Position numbers and translations under genes: made by a program. The notes under the pieces were generated by a model that saw only the letters and a program-made list of their open reading frames with translations, was not told the DNA's origin and ran no database searches. Positions 1 to 4,985 of a DNA stretch of 5,455 nt are shown here, in pieces. Position 1 is the stretch's first letter, and the number at the start of each line of letters is the position of its first letter. This stretch comes from an uncultured Lachnospiraceae bacterium. GTDB taxonomy: Bacteria > Bacillota > Clostridia > Lachnospirales > Lachnospiraceae. The stretch is taken from assembly GCA_948665105.1 (NCBI GenBank), contig CAPNGW010000182.1, positions 1 through 5,455 on the forward strand. The letters are read 5' to 3'.

Positions 1-1
1 T

Positions 2-514
2 ACCAAGATTGACGGAATTGCCATTGTGCCCATGGTGGCCGTGGGCAATGCCATGTCCACCTACGTGGCCCAGAATATGGGAGCCAGAAAGCCGGAGCGG
101 ATTGCCAAGGGCTACCGTATCTGCCTTATAATGGCAGGAGGCATCGGGCTTATCATTGCAGGCATCTTTTTCTTTTGGGGAAGCAGGTTTGTGGGATTGT
201 TTTTGGATTCCGGGACAGGGGCTGGCGCCATCGCCGTGGGGGCCAGCTATCTAAGTACGGTGTCGCTGTTCTATTTTGTCATGGGAACCATGAACGTCAG
301 CAACGGAGTGCTTAGGGGAGCGGCAGACATGCGATGGTTTTTAACGTGCAGCCTGGCCAACCTGTGTACCAGGGTGGCGCTGACTTATGCGTTTGCAGAT
401 ATCACCCAGGGGATGATTATCATGTGGGCCAACCCGGCCGGGTGGCTTGTGGGACTTGTGATTGCGGTAACCCGCTATTTTCAGGGCGGCTGGAAGAAGA
501 AGCAGCTTGTGTAG
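2..514 (+). CDS. MATE family efflux transporter, C-terminal part (5' end outside window)
   Basis: The frame is open from base 2 and encodes about 170 C-terminal residues of a MATE (multidrug and toxic compound extrusion) protein. These are 12-helix membrane pumps of about 450 residues that export drugs or metabolites using a Na+ or H+ gradient. The family signature of the second half is visible: GNAMSTYVAQNMGARKPERI, followed by a long hydrophobic helix (GLIIAGIFFFW). Then comes a helix with the conserved NVSNGVLRGAADMR loop and two further hydrophobic stretches ending in a basic tail (GGWKKKQLV, stop at 512-514). The substrate cannot be predicted from this fragment. An internal GTG at 26 is not the real start, because the homologous sequence continues upstream to the window edge. 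The gene converges on a small membrane-protein gene with only 6 nt between stops, and no intrinsic terminator is visible there. Confidence 0.92.
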   Translation, partial: TKIDGIAIVPMVAVGNAMSTYVAQNMGARKPERIAKGYRICLIMAGGIGLIIAGIFFFWGSRFVGLFLDSGTGAGAIAVGASYLSTVSLFYFVMGTMNVSNGVLRGAADMRWFLTCSLANLCTRVALTYAFADITQGMIIMWANPAGWLVGLVIAVTRYFQGGWKKKQLV

Positions 515-520
515 AATTGC

Positions 521-724
521 TTATTCCTCCTTTTCGCCCTTAATCAGCCGGTAAATAAACCCATAGGCCCAAATCAGCACCGGCACCATAATGGTGGCCG
601 TGACAGCTGCCATCAGCCAGTTCATATATGCTTTCCCCAGCAGGGCAAACACCAGCGTAGAGAGGTACAACAGAGCCAGCAAAACAACGCCGGCCATGGC
701 CAAAATACGTTTTCCTTTTTTCAT
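521..724 (-). CDS. Small two-helix membrane protein, function unknown
   Basis: This 67-residue protein begins with a basic N-terminus (MKKGKRI) and has two hydrophobic segments, about residues 8-29 and 35-58, separated by a short loop (GKAYMNW). It ends in a charged tail (KGEKEE), so it is probably an inner-membrane hairpin with both ends in the cytoplasm. I do not recognise a family. The ATG at 722-724 is chosen because AAAGGA lies 7 nt upstream on the minus strand. A TTG two codons earlier is possible but sits too close to that site. A good minus-strand promoter (824-853) leaves a leader of about 90 nt that can form a small hairpin. The gene is divergent from the PucR-type regulator and convergent with the MATE gene. 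A small real gene is supported by the RBS, the promoter and the coherent two-helix layout. Confidence 0.72.
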   Translation of the reverse strand: MKKGKRILAMAGVVLLALLYLSTLVFALLGKAYMNWLMAAVTATIMVPVLIWAYGFIYRLIKGEKEE

Positions 725-763
725 AGTCAAATCCTTTCATGAGTGTCCGCCCGGTTTTAAGGC

Positions 764-779
764 TACAGGTAGGCCTGTA
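764..779 (-). other. Hairpin in the leader of the small membrane-protein gene
   Basis: TACAGG (764-769) and CCTGTA (774-779) are perfect inverted repeats around a 4-nt loop. They lie inside the predicted 5' leader of the minus-strand gene, about 40 nt before its start codon. No T-run follows, so it is not a terminator. It may be a minor mRNA structure, an operator, or chance. Confidence 0.3.
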
Positions 780-823
780 AGGCGCTCTCATAGCGATTGT
801 CCGGTTCTTGAATGTTTAAAACT

Positions 824-853
824 ATTTTACTGGAAATCAGCAGCATCTGTCAA
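824..853 (-). promoter_or_regulatory. Sigma-A-type promoter for the small membrane-protein gene
   Basis: Read on the minus strand, TTGACA (848-853) is followed after 18 nt by TAAAAT (824-829). This is a perfect -35 and a 5/6 -10. Transcription would start near 817, giving a leader of roughly 90 nt before the ATG at 724. Its -35 box lies only 19 bp from the -35 box of the plus-strand promoter at 873-901, so the two promoters are back to back. Confidence 0.6.
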
Positions 854-872
854 CAATTTCCTGTCTGCGGCA

Positions 873-901
873 TTGACGCGGGTTTGGGCCTGTGCTAAGA
901 T
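873..901 (+). promoter_or_regulatory. Extended -10 promoter for the PucR/CdaR-like regulator
   Basis: TTGACG (873-878), a 17-nt spacer and TAAGAT (896-901) form a plausible sigma-A promoter. The spacer ends in TGC, an extended -10 (TGn) motif that can compensate for the 4/6 -10 match. The start would be near 908, leaving about 34 nt of leader that contains the AGGAGG ribosome binding site. Confidence 0.5.
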
Positions 902-927
902 AAGAGCAGGTAAAATCATAGGACAAC

Positions 928-933
928 AGGAGG
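928..933 (+). promoter_or_regulatory. Ribosome binding site fixing the TTG start of the regulator
   Basis: AGGAGG is a perfect core Shine-Dalgarno match, 8 nt before TTG 942-944. It decides the start of a reading frame that is open for 117 codons further upstream. Confidence 0.75.
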
Positions 934-941
934 AAGATCAC

Positions 942-2051
942 TTGCTTTCAAATCATAAATTACAGTCCGCATTGTCGGAAATCAAAGAAATTGCCAGAAT
1001 TGATCTGGCACTGTACAACGATAAAGGAAAGGTCATCGTCTCCACCTTCCAGCCGGAGGAGGATTTAAGCGGAGTGGTTCGTCAGTTCGTCGATTCCATG
1101 GCGGAGAGCCAGACCATCAACCACTACCATTTTTTTAAGGTGATGGCGGACAGCCAGCTGGAGTATGTGATGCTGGCCAAGGCTGTGGGTGAGGAGGCAT
1201 ATGTCATCGGCAAGCTGGCCGTATGTCAGATTCGCAACCTCATTCTGGCTTACCGGGAACAGTTTGACCGAAACAACTTCATGCAGAATGTGGTTCTGGG
1301 AAATATGCTTGTGGTGGACATGTACAACAAGGCCAAGAAGCTGCACATCGAAACGGCCCAGCGGGTGGTGTATATCATTGATGTGGGCGGCAAGAAGGAT
1401 GGCGTTGTCATGGAGACCGTGAAGAATCTTTTTGCCTCCCAGACCCGGGACTTTGTCACGGAGGTGGATGAAAGGAGCATTGTTCTTATTAAGGACGTGC
1501 GGGATATGGAGACCGAGGAGGAGCTGTCGGGTCTGGCAGACATGATTGTGGATAACCTCCACATGGAGGCAATGATTCCGGCAAGGGTGGGATATGGAAA
1601 CCGGGTGGAGCTATTGCAGGATATTACCCGTTCCTACCAGGAGGCCAGGATGGCCCTGGAGGTGGGCAGCATTTTCTATGTGGACAAGGAGAATCTCTCC
1701 TACAGCCGGCTGGGGATTGGACGCCTTATATACCAGCTTCCCATCAGCCTGTGCGATATGTTTTTGAAAGAGGTGTTTGGAGACAATATTCCAGACATCT
1801 TTGATGAGGAGACCACAGTTACCATCCAGAAGTTCTTTGAGAACAATCTGAATATTTCCGAGACTGCCCGGCAGCTTTACGTGCACCGGAATACGCTGGT
1901 GTACCGGCTGGAGCGTATTGAGAGGACCATTGGGCTGGACATCAGGGCCTTTGAGGATGCGATGCTCTTTAAGATTGCGCTGATGGTTATGGCCCATATG
2001 AATTATCACAGGAACCGGGAGGAAGGGGAACGGGAGGATGAGGCATATTAA
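942..2051 (+). CDS. PucR/CdaR-family transcriptional regulator
   Basis: This 369-residue cytoplasmic regulator has no signal peptide or membrane helix. Three parts are visible. An N-terminal putative sensor region (about 1-130, starting LSNHKLQSALSEIKE) has an ALYNDKGKVIVST strand pattern. A central GGDEF-like CdaR-type domain (about 140-240) ends in the typical YQEARMALEVG. A C-terminal PucR helix-turn-helix (about 290-350) contains NNLNISETARQLYVHRNTLVYRLERIE, followed by GLDIRAFEDAMLFKIALMV. Family members activate genes for use of purines, sugar acids or amino acids; the ligand here is unknown. The TTG at 942 is chosen because AGGAGG (928-933) lies 8 nt upstream. The frame stays open back to 591, but that part overlaps the promoters and the antisense membrane-protein gene and lacks homology-like sequence. 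The next in-frame ATG would remove about 50 residues of the sensor. The gene is probably monocistronic and may act on its divergent neighbour. Confidence 0.88.
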   Translation: MLSNHKLQSALSEIKEIARIDLALYNDKGKVIVSTFQPEEDLSGVVRQFVDSMAESQTINHYHFFKVMADSQLEYVMLAKAVGEEAYVIGKLAVCQIRNLILAYREQFDRNNFMQNVVLGNMLVVDMYNKAKKLHIETAQRVVYIIDVGGKKDGVVMETVKNLFASQTRDFVTEVDERSIVLIKDVRDMETEEELSGLADMIVDNLHMEAMIPARVGYGNRVELLQDITRSYQEARMALEVGSIFYVDKENLSYSRLGIGRLIYQLPISLCDMFLKEVFGDNIPDIFDEETTVTIQKFFENNLNISETARQLYVHRNTLVYRLERIERTIGLDIRAFEDAMLFKIALMVMAHMNYHRNREEGEREDEAY

Positions 2052-2090
2052 GTCCCCGGCCCATATGTTGTCAACAGTATATTTTCTGTA

Positions 2091-2171
2091 GTAAAAGTAC
2101 TATATGGAATCTTGATATTTCCGTCATAGAGACCGATATATCAGGTATAAGATTCCATATAGTATTTTTAC
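2091..2171. repeat. 81-nt imperfect palindrome in front of the coiled-coil gene
   Basis: The outer arms 2091-2113 and 2149-2171 are inverted repeats of 23 nt that differ at one position, which would be a G-U pair in RNA. Inside them, 2114-2125 and 2131-2142 form a second 12-nt stem with two mismatches around a 5-nt loop. A 6-nt bulge (2143-2148) separates the two stems on the right side. The whole element is AT-rich and ends 3 nt before AAGGAG of the next gene. It lacks a T-run after the stem, so it is not a normal intrinsic terminator. It could be a folded mRNA leader controlling stability or translation, a large operator, or a MITE/palindromic repeat; no target-site duplication is evident. 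Confidence 0.85.
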
Positions 2172-2174
2172 GAA

Positions 2175-2180
2175 AAGGAG
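2175..2180 (+). promoter_or_regulatory. Ribosome binding site of the coiled-coil gene
   Basis: AAGGAG lies 7 nt before ATG 2188 and starts 3 nt after the palindrome ends. A folded leader would leave it exposed but right at the base of the stem. Confidence 0.7.
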
Positions 2181-2187
2181 AAGAGGC

Positions 2188-3132
2188 ATGAGGATAAATT
2201 TTACAGACAATATATCCGTTATGGTAAACGGGGAGAATACTAATCGGACAAAGGACGCTCATGGGAACGGGAATAATAAGGGCGGCACATTTTCCATCAA
2301 TGCCTCCCAGCTGAATCTAATGCAGGACCCCATCCAGGCCAGAAGGGAAAAGGCCCAGAAGGAAGCCATGGATATTTTGCGGGGACAGTTTGAGTCGGAC
2401 GGTGTCATTGACACAGATTTGAAGGAGCGCCGGGACCGGATTACACAGAATAAGGAGACTGCCTCGGCGGCCCTTAAGGAAATCAACGCCATCAGTGATG
2501 AGCAGGAGAAGCTTAAGGAGACCTATGGCATTGAGGCAGACAGCAAGGAACAGCAGGATTTGGAGCTGCGGATGAAATTCAATAAAGCCATGAAGCCTAA
2601 TTCCCAGGTAAAGCTCACCGAGGAAGAATGGGAGCAGTATCAGGAGCTGGGGCCCATGACAGAATATCAGAAGGCGGCCATGTCCCTGGAGGCGGACAAG
2701 GGGAAATGGCGGAAAGAGATAGAGGAGGCTCAGAAGGTCATTTCCTCGGAGACCCAGGTGATTCGGGCCACCCAGCAGGAGGTTGTGAAGCACCACGGCA
2801 TGGATGATGCTGTTGCGGCCAAGGATAAATATCTGGAGGCTGCCAGCGGAGAGATTATAGGCATGCTGATAGATGAAGGCAAGGACCATATCGAAGAGAA
2901 AGTGGAGGAAGCCGTAGAGAAGGGCGAAGAGCTGAAGGAAGAGAAGGAAGAGCTGGAAGAGCTGCGGGAAGAAAAAAAGGCGGAGCGGGAGGAAAATACG
3001 CCTCAGCCAGAGGAGCTTTTGGATATTCACAAGATACAGCAGGATGTGGAAGAACAGCTGAAGGCCATTTTGGAAGAGCAGAAATTGTTGAAAGAGGACT
3101 TAAAGGGGCTGAAGGTTAACAGCGCTATATAA
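2188..3132 (+). CDS. Highly charged coiled-coil protein, function unknown
   Basis: This 314-residue protein has no signal peptide, no membrane helix and no cysteine, so it is probably cytoplasmic. Residues 1-40 are polar and Asn/Gly-rich (VNGENTNRTKDAHGNGNNKGG), followed by a short FSINASQLNLMQDPI segment. From about residue 50 it is almost all predicted helix. A first helical region contains QARREKAQKEAMDIL and ERRDRITQNKETASAALKE, and a middle part contains TEEEWEQYQELGPMTEYQKAA. A near-continuous Glu/Lys-rich coiled coil follows at about 230-270 (EEAVEKGEELKEEKEELEEL), and after a PQPEE break a last helix (QQDVEEQLKAILEEQKLLKE). I have an impression of similar uncharacterised Lachnospiraceae proteins but cannot name a family. 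It has a good RBS and lies downstream of a large palindrome. It may be a structural, scaffold or secretion-substrate protein; this is not established. Confidence 0.85.
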   Translation: MRINFTDNISVMVNGENTNRTKDAHGNGNNKGGTFSINASQLNLMQDPIQARREKAQKEAMDILRGQFESDGVIDTDLKERRDRITQNKETASAALKEINAISDEQEKLKETYGIEADSKEQQDLELRMKFNKAMKPNSQVKLTEEEWEQYQELGPMTEYQKAAMSLEADKGKWRKEIEEAQKVISSETQVIRATQQEVVKHHGMDDAVAAKDKYLEAASGEIIGMLIDEGKDHIEEKVEEAVEKGEELKEEKEELEELREEKKAEREENTPQPEELLDIHKIQQDVEEQLKAILEEQKLLKEDLKGLKVNSAI

Positions 3133-3212
3133 AAGCTTCTTGCAGAGGTGTATATTTCGTGCTACTATTAAATTGTGAAAAAAATAATAATTTTAAGGTA
3201 ACATAGGCTTTA

Positions 3213-3660
3213 GTACTGGGGCACGCATGCGCGGAGCCCCAGTTTTTGGTGGAGACTATGGTGAACCGGCGGGAGCAGTACCGGAACGTGGAGATTGTAC
3301 ATATGGTTCCCATGGGAATAGGCTCCATTCCCGATGCGGTGCTTCTGTTTCTCCATGAGAAGAAAAATTTGGGACGGCATTCGGAGCTTCTCTCGGACGG
3401 CATTGTGGATTTGCTTAAGGGGGGGGGTAAATAACAGCAAAAAGACCCTGTACCCGGGAAAATCCATTGCCACTTTTCTCATGGGAACCCGGAAGCATGT
3501 GGACTACATCGTGACGGAGTTCGGCATTGCCCGGATGACCGGCCAGAGCTTAAGACAGAGGGCCAAAGCCCTCATCGGCATTGCTCATCCCAAATTCCGT
3601 ATGGAATTGACGGAGGCGTATGCGAAAAAATTCTTTCATCAATTAGAGGAGGAGCGCTTT
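3213..3660 (+). pseudogene. Decayed acetyl-CoA hydrolase/CoA-transferase (Cat2 / 4-hydroxybutyrate CoA-transferase type)
   Basis: Intact members have about 430-450 residues and move CoA between acyl-CoA and acetate or a hydroxy/short-chain acid. About 148 codons survive here, in family order. The first block, from 3213 in one frame, encodes VLGHACAEPQFLVETM and then EQYRNVEIVHMVPMG. After an apparent loss of roughly 140-150 residues comes IGSIPDAVLLFL and GRHSELLSDGIVDLLKGG, with the HSE-SDG motif region that I believe carries the catalytic Glu. A 9-G run (3419-3427) then shifts the frame by +1 and an early TAA closes the first frame at 3432-3434. In the new frame NNSKKTLYPGKSIATFLMGT is joined, after loss of about 90-100 residues, to HVDYIVTEFGIARMTGQ and RQRAKALIGIAHPKF near the C-terminus. 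The start codon and about 30 N-terminal residues are missing, with a TAG in frame at 3204. The product cannot be functional. Confidence 0.87.
3419..3427 (+). other. Nine-G homopolymer at the frameshift of the CoA-transferase remnant
   Basis: With eight G residues the sequence would read ...LLKGGVNNSKKTLYPGK in one frame, which matches the family. With nine it reads LLKGGGK then stop. The run therefore marks a one-base insertion, either real (slippage) or a sequencing error. The large deletions on both sides mean the gene is dead either way. Confidence 0.75.
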
Positions 3661-3668
3661 CTCAAGGA

Positions 3669-4691
3669 TTACTTTAAGATAAGACTGGCAATGGTCTTAC
3701 TCTCCGTGTTTTTGTCAATCTCCACGGCGAAGGTGACCTCCTGGCCATCCTTGCACTGGGAAAGCAGGGTGGCGATTTCGAGGTTATATACCTGAAAGGC
3801 CATCAGGTTGCTGTCAATAAGGAATTCCACGGTATGGTTGTCGGAAAATCCCTGGTAGCTTCCGATTAAGGTGGATAATTCCCCTCCGGAGTTCACAGCG
3901 GGGGAGAGGGTCATGGAGGATATGCTATAGGGGAATATGGGGTCTGTAATTCCGTCGGCATAGGCGTTGGGCACCAGGTGAAATATGTAACAATGCAGCG
4001 GCTCATCTGTGTCCGGGTCGTACAGGGCGGCAGCAATTCGAAGCTGGCCATCCTCCTTCTGATATGCATTTAAAATTCGGGTTTCAAAGGGAATAATGCA
4101 CCCACTGGCAGAGAATACATAGGCATCCCAGTCTGCATCGTAACGCACCGTCGGATGGTTCTGTGGTAACTCTGGCAAGTCCGAATAATCGGCAAAAAGA
4201 CCGGTGGCAAATTCCTGTACGGCCATCCGGGGGACCCGGATTTCCTGTTCAAGAGTCTCCGCCAGAGGGATTTCATCGCTGTGATACTGGATGCCGTATG
4301 AAAGCACCAGCCAGAAAAAATCCGCATCCTGACTGTCATAGGTGCGCTCATAGGCGGTGCAGGAGACCATCAGGGAATCCAGGGCCTTTTCCATGGAGGA
4401 AAACTCTGAAATGTCAAGCTCTGTCATGGAGCCAAAATCCTCGACCTCCTCCTGGGAGCCGGCTGTCTCTGATTCGCTTCCTTCCGGGGTGCCTTCCTCC
4501 TGCCCGTTGCTTCCGTTGGCAGCGTCTGTCTTACCGGGCTGGCCTTCCTCAAAGCCGTCGTTTCCGTCGGAGGGCTGCTCCGTCTGATTTTTGGAATCAT
4601 TGTTATTTGCTGTATCAGAATTCCCGCAGCCGGCAAACAGGGCGGCGGACAGGGTCATTGCTATCATGCTGCAAATCCATTTCTTTTTCAT
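3669..4691 (-). CDS. Secreted lipoprotein with acidic linker, function unknown
   Basis: This 340-residue protein starts with a lipoprotein signal peptide: MKKKW, a hydrophobic core and the lipobox LFAGC with the lipidated Cys at residue 22. It should be anchored to the outer face of the cytoplasmic membrane. Residues 23-85 are a low-complexity Asn/Gly/Glu/Ser/Thr/Pro linker (for example NNNDSKNQTEQPSDGND and EEGTPEGSESETAGS). The rest is a mixed alpha/beta domain with four further cysteines and clusters of aromatic residues (DFFWLVLSYGIQY, DADWDAYVFSASG). I do not recognise the domain. GGAGAG (4700-4705 on the minus strand) lies 8 nt before the ATG. The gene converges on the CoA-transferase remnant, whose frame runs on into its 3' end. 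No convincing promoter was found upstream, and no clear terminator downstream. It could be a substrate-binding or cell-envelope protein; function is open. Confidence 0.88.
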   Translation of the reverse strand: MKKKWICSMIAMTLSAALFAGCGNSDTANNNDSKNQTEQPSDGNDGFEEGQPGKTDAANGSNGQEEGTPEGSESETAGSQEEVEDFGSMTELDISEFSSMEKALDSLMVSCTAYERTYDSQDADFFWLVLSYGIQYHSDEIPLAETLEQEIRVPRMAVQEFATGLFADYSDLPELPQNHPTVRYDADWDAYVFSASGCIIPFETRILNAYQKEDGQLRIAAALYDPDTDEPLHCYIFHLVPNAYADGITDPIFPYSISSMTLSPAVNSGGELSTLIGSYQGFSDNHTVEFLIDSNLMAFQVYNLEIATLLSQCKDGQEVTFAVEIDKNTESKTIASLILK

Positions 4692-4748
4692 GTTCTATTC
4701 TCTCCAATCATAGTCTGATATTACCCTCTCTTGACAAGTGCATATACG

Positions 4749-4883
4749 GTGAAAAAGGGTGATGATACTATACTACTCTTTTTTGAGGAAAAAAGAAAGA
4801 TAATTTTAGAATTTCTGAAAGCAGGAGATGTTACTGGTCACGGAGTGAACAGTAACCAGAAGATTTCTCAAAAGAGAAAATAA
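4749..4883 (+). CDS. Possible 44-codon ORF, perhaps a remnant of a winged-helix regulator
   Basis: GTG 4749 opens a frame of 44 codons ending in TAA 4881-4883. The product has the form MKKGDDTILLFFEEKRKIIL, then EFLKAGDVTGHG, then a basic tail (QKISQKRK). The KRKIILEFLKAGDVT part resembles the RRKILELLKEGDMTAGEI start of ArsR/SdpR-type winged-helix repressors, but the similarity stops after about 15 residues and no recognition helix follows. There is no Shine-Dalgarno sequence at a suitable distance from the GTG, and the same DNA contains hairpin repeats that may be its real function. It may be a truncated regulator gene once paired with the downstream MFS exporter, a small peptide, or chance. 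Treat as tentative. Confidence 0.25.
   Translation: MKKGDDTILLFFEEKRKIILEFLKAGDVTGHGVNSNQKISQKRK
4778..4795. repeat. Perfect A/T hairpin upstream of the lipoprotein and MFS genes
   Basis: CTTTTTT (4778-4784) and AAAAAAG (4789-4795) are perfect inverted repeats around a GAGG loop. The stem has almost no GC, so it is a weak structure. It lies between the divergent lipoprotein and MFS genes. It is too AT-rich to serve as an intrinsic terminator. Its role is unknown. Confidence 0.45.
4830..4856. promoter_or_regulatory. 27-bp dyad, candidate regulator-binding site
   Basis: GTTACTG (4830-4836) and CAGTAAC (4850-4856) pair perfectly, and inside them TCAC (4838-4841) pairs with GTGA (4845-4848) around GGA. 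Eleven of twelve arm positions match. It ends 52 bp before the -35 of the MFS promoter. In RNA it would fold, but it lies upstream of the predicted MFS transcript, so a DNA-binding role (activator or repressor site) is more likely. It overlaps the doubtful ORF at 4749-4883. Confidence 0.5.
4864..4879. repeat. Short perfect inverted repeat
   Basis: TTTCTC (4864-4869), AAAA, GAGAAA (4874-4879). This is a 6-bp stem immediately downstream of the 27-bp dyad. Chance is possible in AT-rich DNA. Confidence 0.35.
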
Positions 4884-4908
4884 CATTAGATGATAATGAA
4901 ATATATAG

Positions 4909-4937
4909 TTGACATATATCTAATATTAGTGTAGAAT
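4909..4937 (+). promoter_or_regulatory. Strong sigma-A promoter for the MFS gene, with a palindrome in the spacer
   Basis: TTGACA (4909-4914), a 17-nt spacer and TAGAAT (4932-4937) give a perfect -35 and a 5/6 -10 with ideal spacing. Transcription would start near 4944, about 42 nt before the MFS ATG. The spacer contains the perfect 10-bp palindrome CTAATATTAG (4920-4929), exactly where a repressor would block RNA polymerase. Confidence 0.7.
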
Positions 4938-4985
4938 ACAATTAAACTTAAAATCAAATTTGCGTATAGAAAGAAGTGAAATGCT

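Noticed and set aside
540..791. 83-codon minus-strand ORF overlapping the small membrane protein
   Set aside because: It is an out-of-frame shadow with no RBS. The overlapping frame has two clean hydrophobic helices and a good RBS.
591..941. Upstream extension of the regulator frame by 117 codons
   Set aside because: It crosses both promoters and is antisense to the small membrane-protein gene. The AGGAGG at 928-933 and the family length fit a start at 942.
1065..1562. 165-codon ORF antisense to the regulator
   Set aside because: It is a His/Leu-rich composition artefact of the opposite strand, with no RBS or domain.
2066..2076. TGTTG-T-CAACA palindrome after the regulator
   Set aside because: It is only 5 bp per arm with a one-base centre, and no T-run follows. 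It is too short to call as terminator or operator.
2112..2151. Promoter within the palindrome (TTGATA with TATAAG, or a CCGATAT sigma-D-like box)
   Set aside because: TTGATA to TATAAG is 28 nt apart, and the CCGATAT box lacks a TAAA element at the right distance.
2091..2171. Invertible promoter (phase-variable switch)
   Set aside because: The spacer between the arms is only 35 nt and is itself nearly palindromic, so inversion would change little. There is no recombinase gene nearby and no clear promoter inside.
2317..3030. 237-codon ORF antisense to the coiled-coil gene, Leu/Phe-rich
   Set aside because: The Leu and Phe runs are the reverse complement of Glu and Lys codons (CTC/CTT/TTC). 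It is not a membrane protein gene.
3215..3247. Simple annotation as an intrinsic terminator
   Set aside because: The bases are explained as remnant coding sequence (GHACAEPQF) of the CoA-transferase. Terminator function is possible but secondary, so it is listed as a finding instead.
4163..4762. 199-codon plus-strand ORF opposite the lipoprotein
   Set aside because: It is Arg/Pro/Ser-rich antisense of the lipoprotein linker, with no RBS and no domain.
4731..4774. Promoter from TTGACA 4731 on the plus strand
   Set aside because: No -10-like hexamer lies 16-19 nt downstream. The nearest TATACT is 32 nt away.
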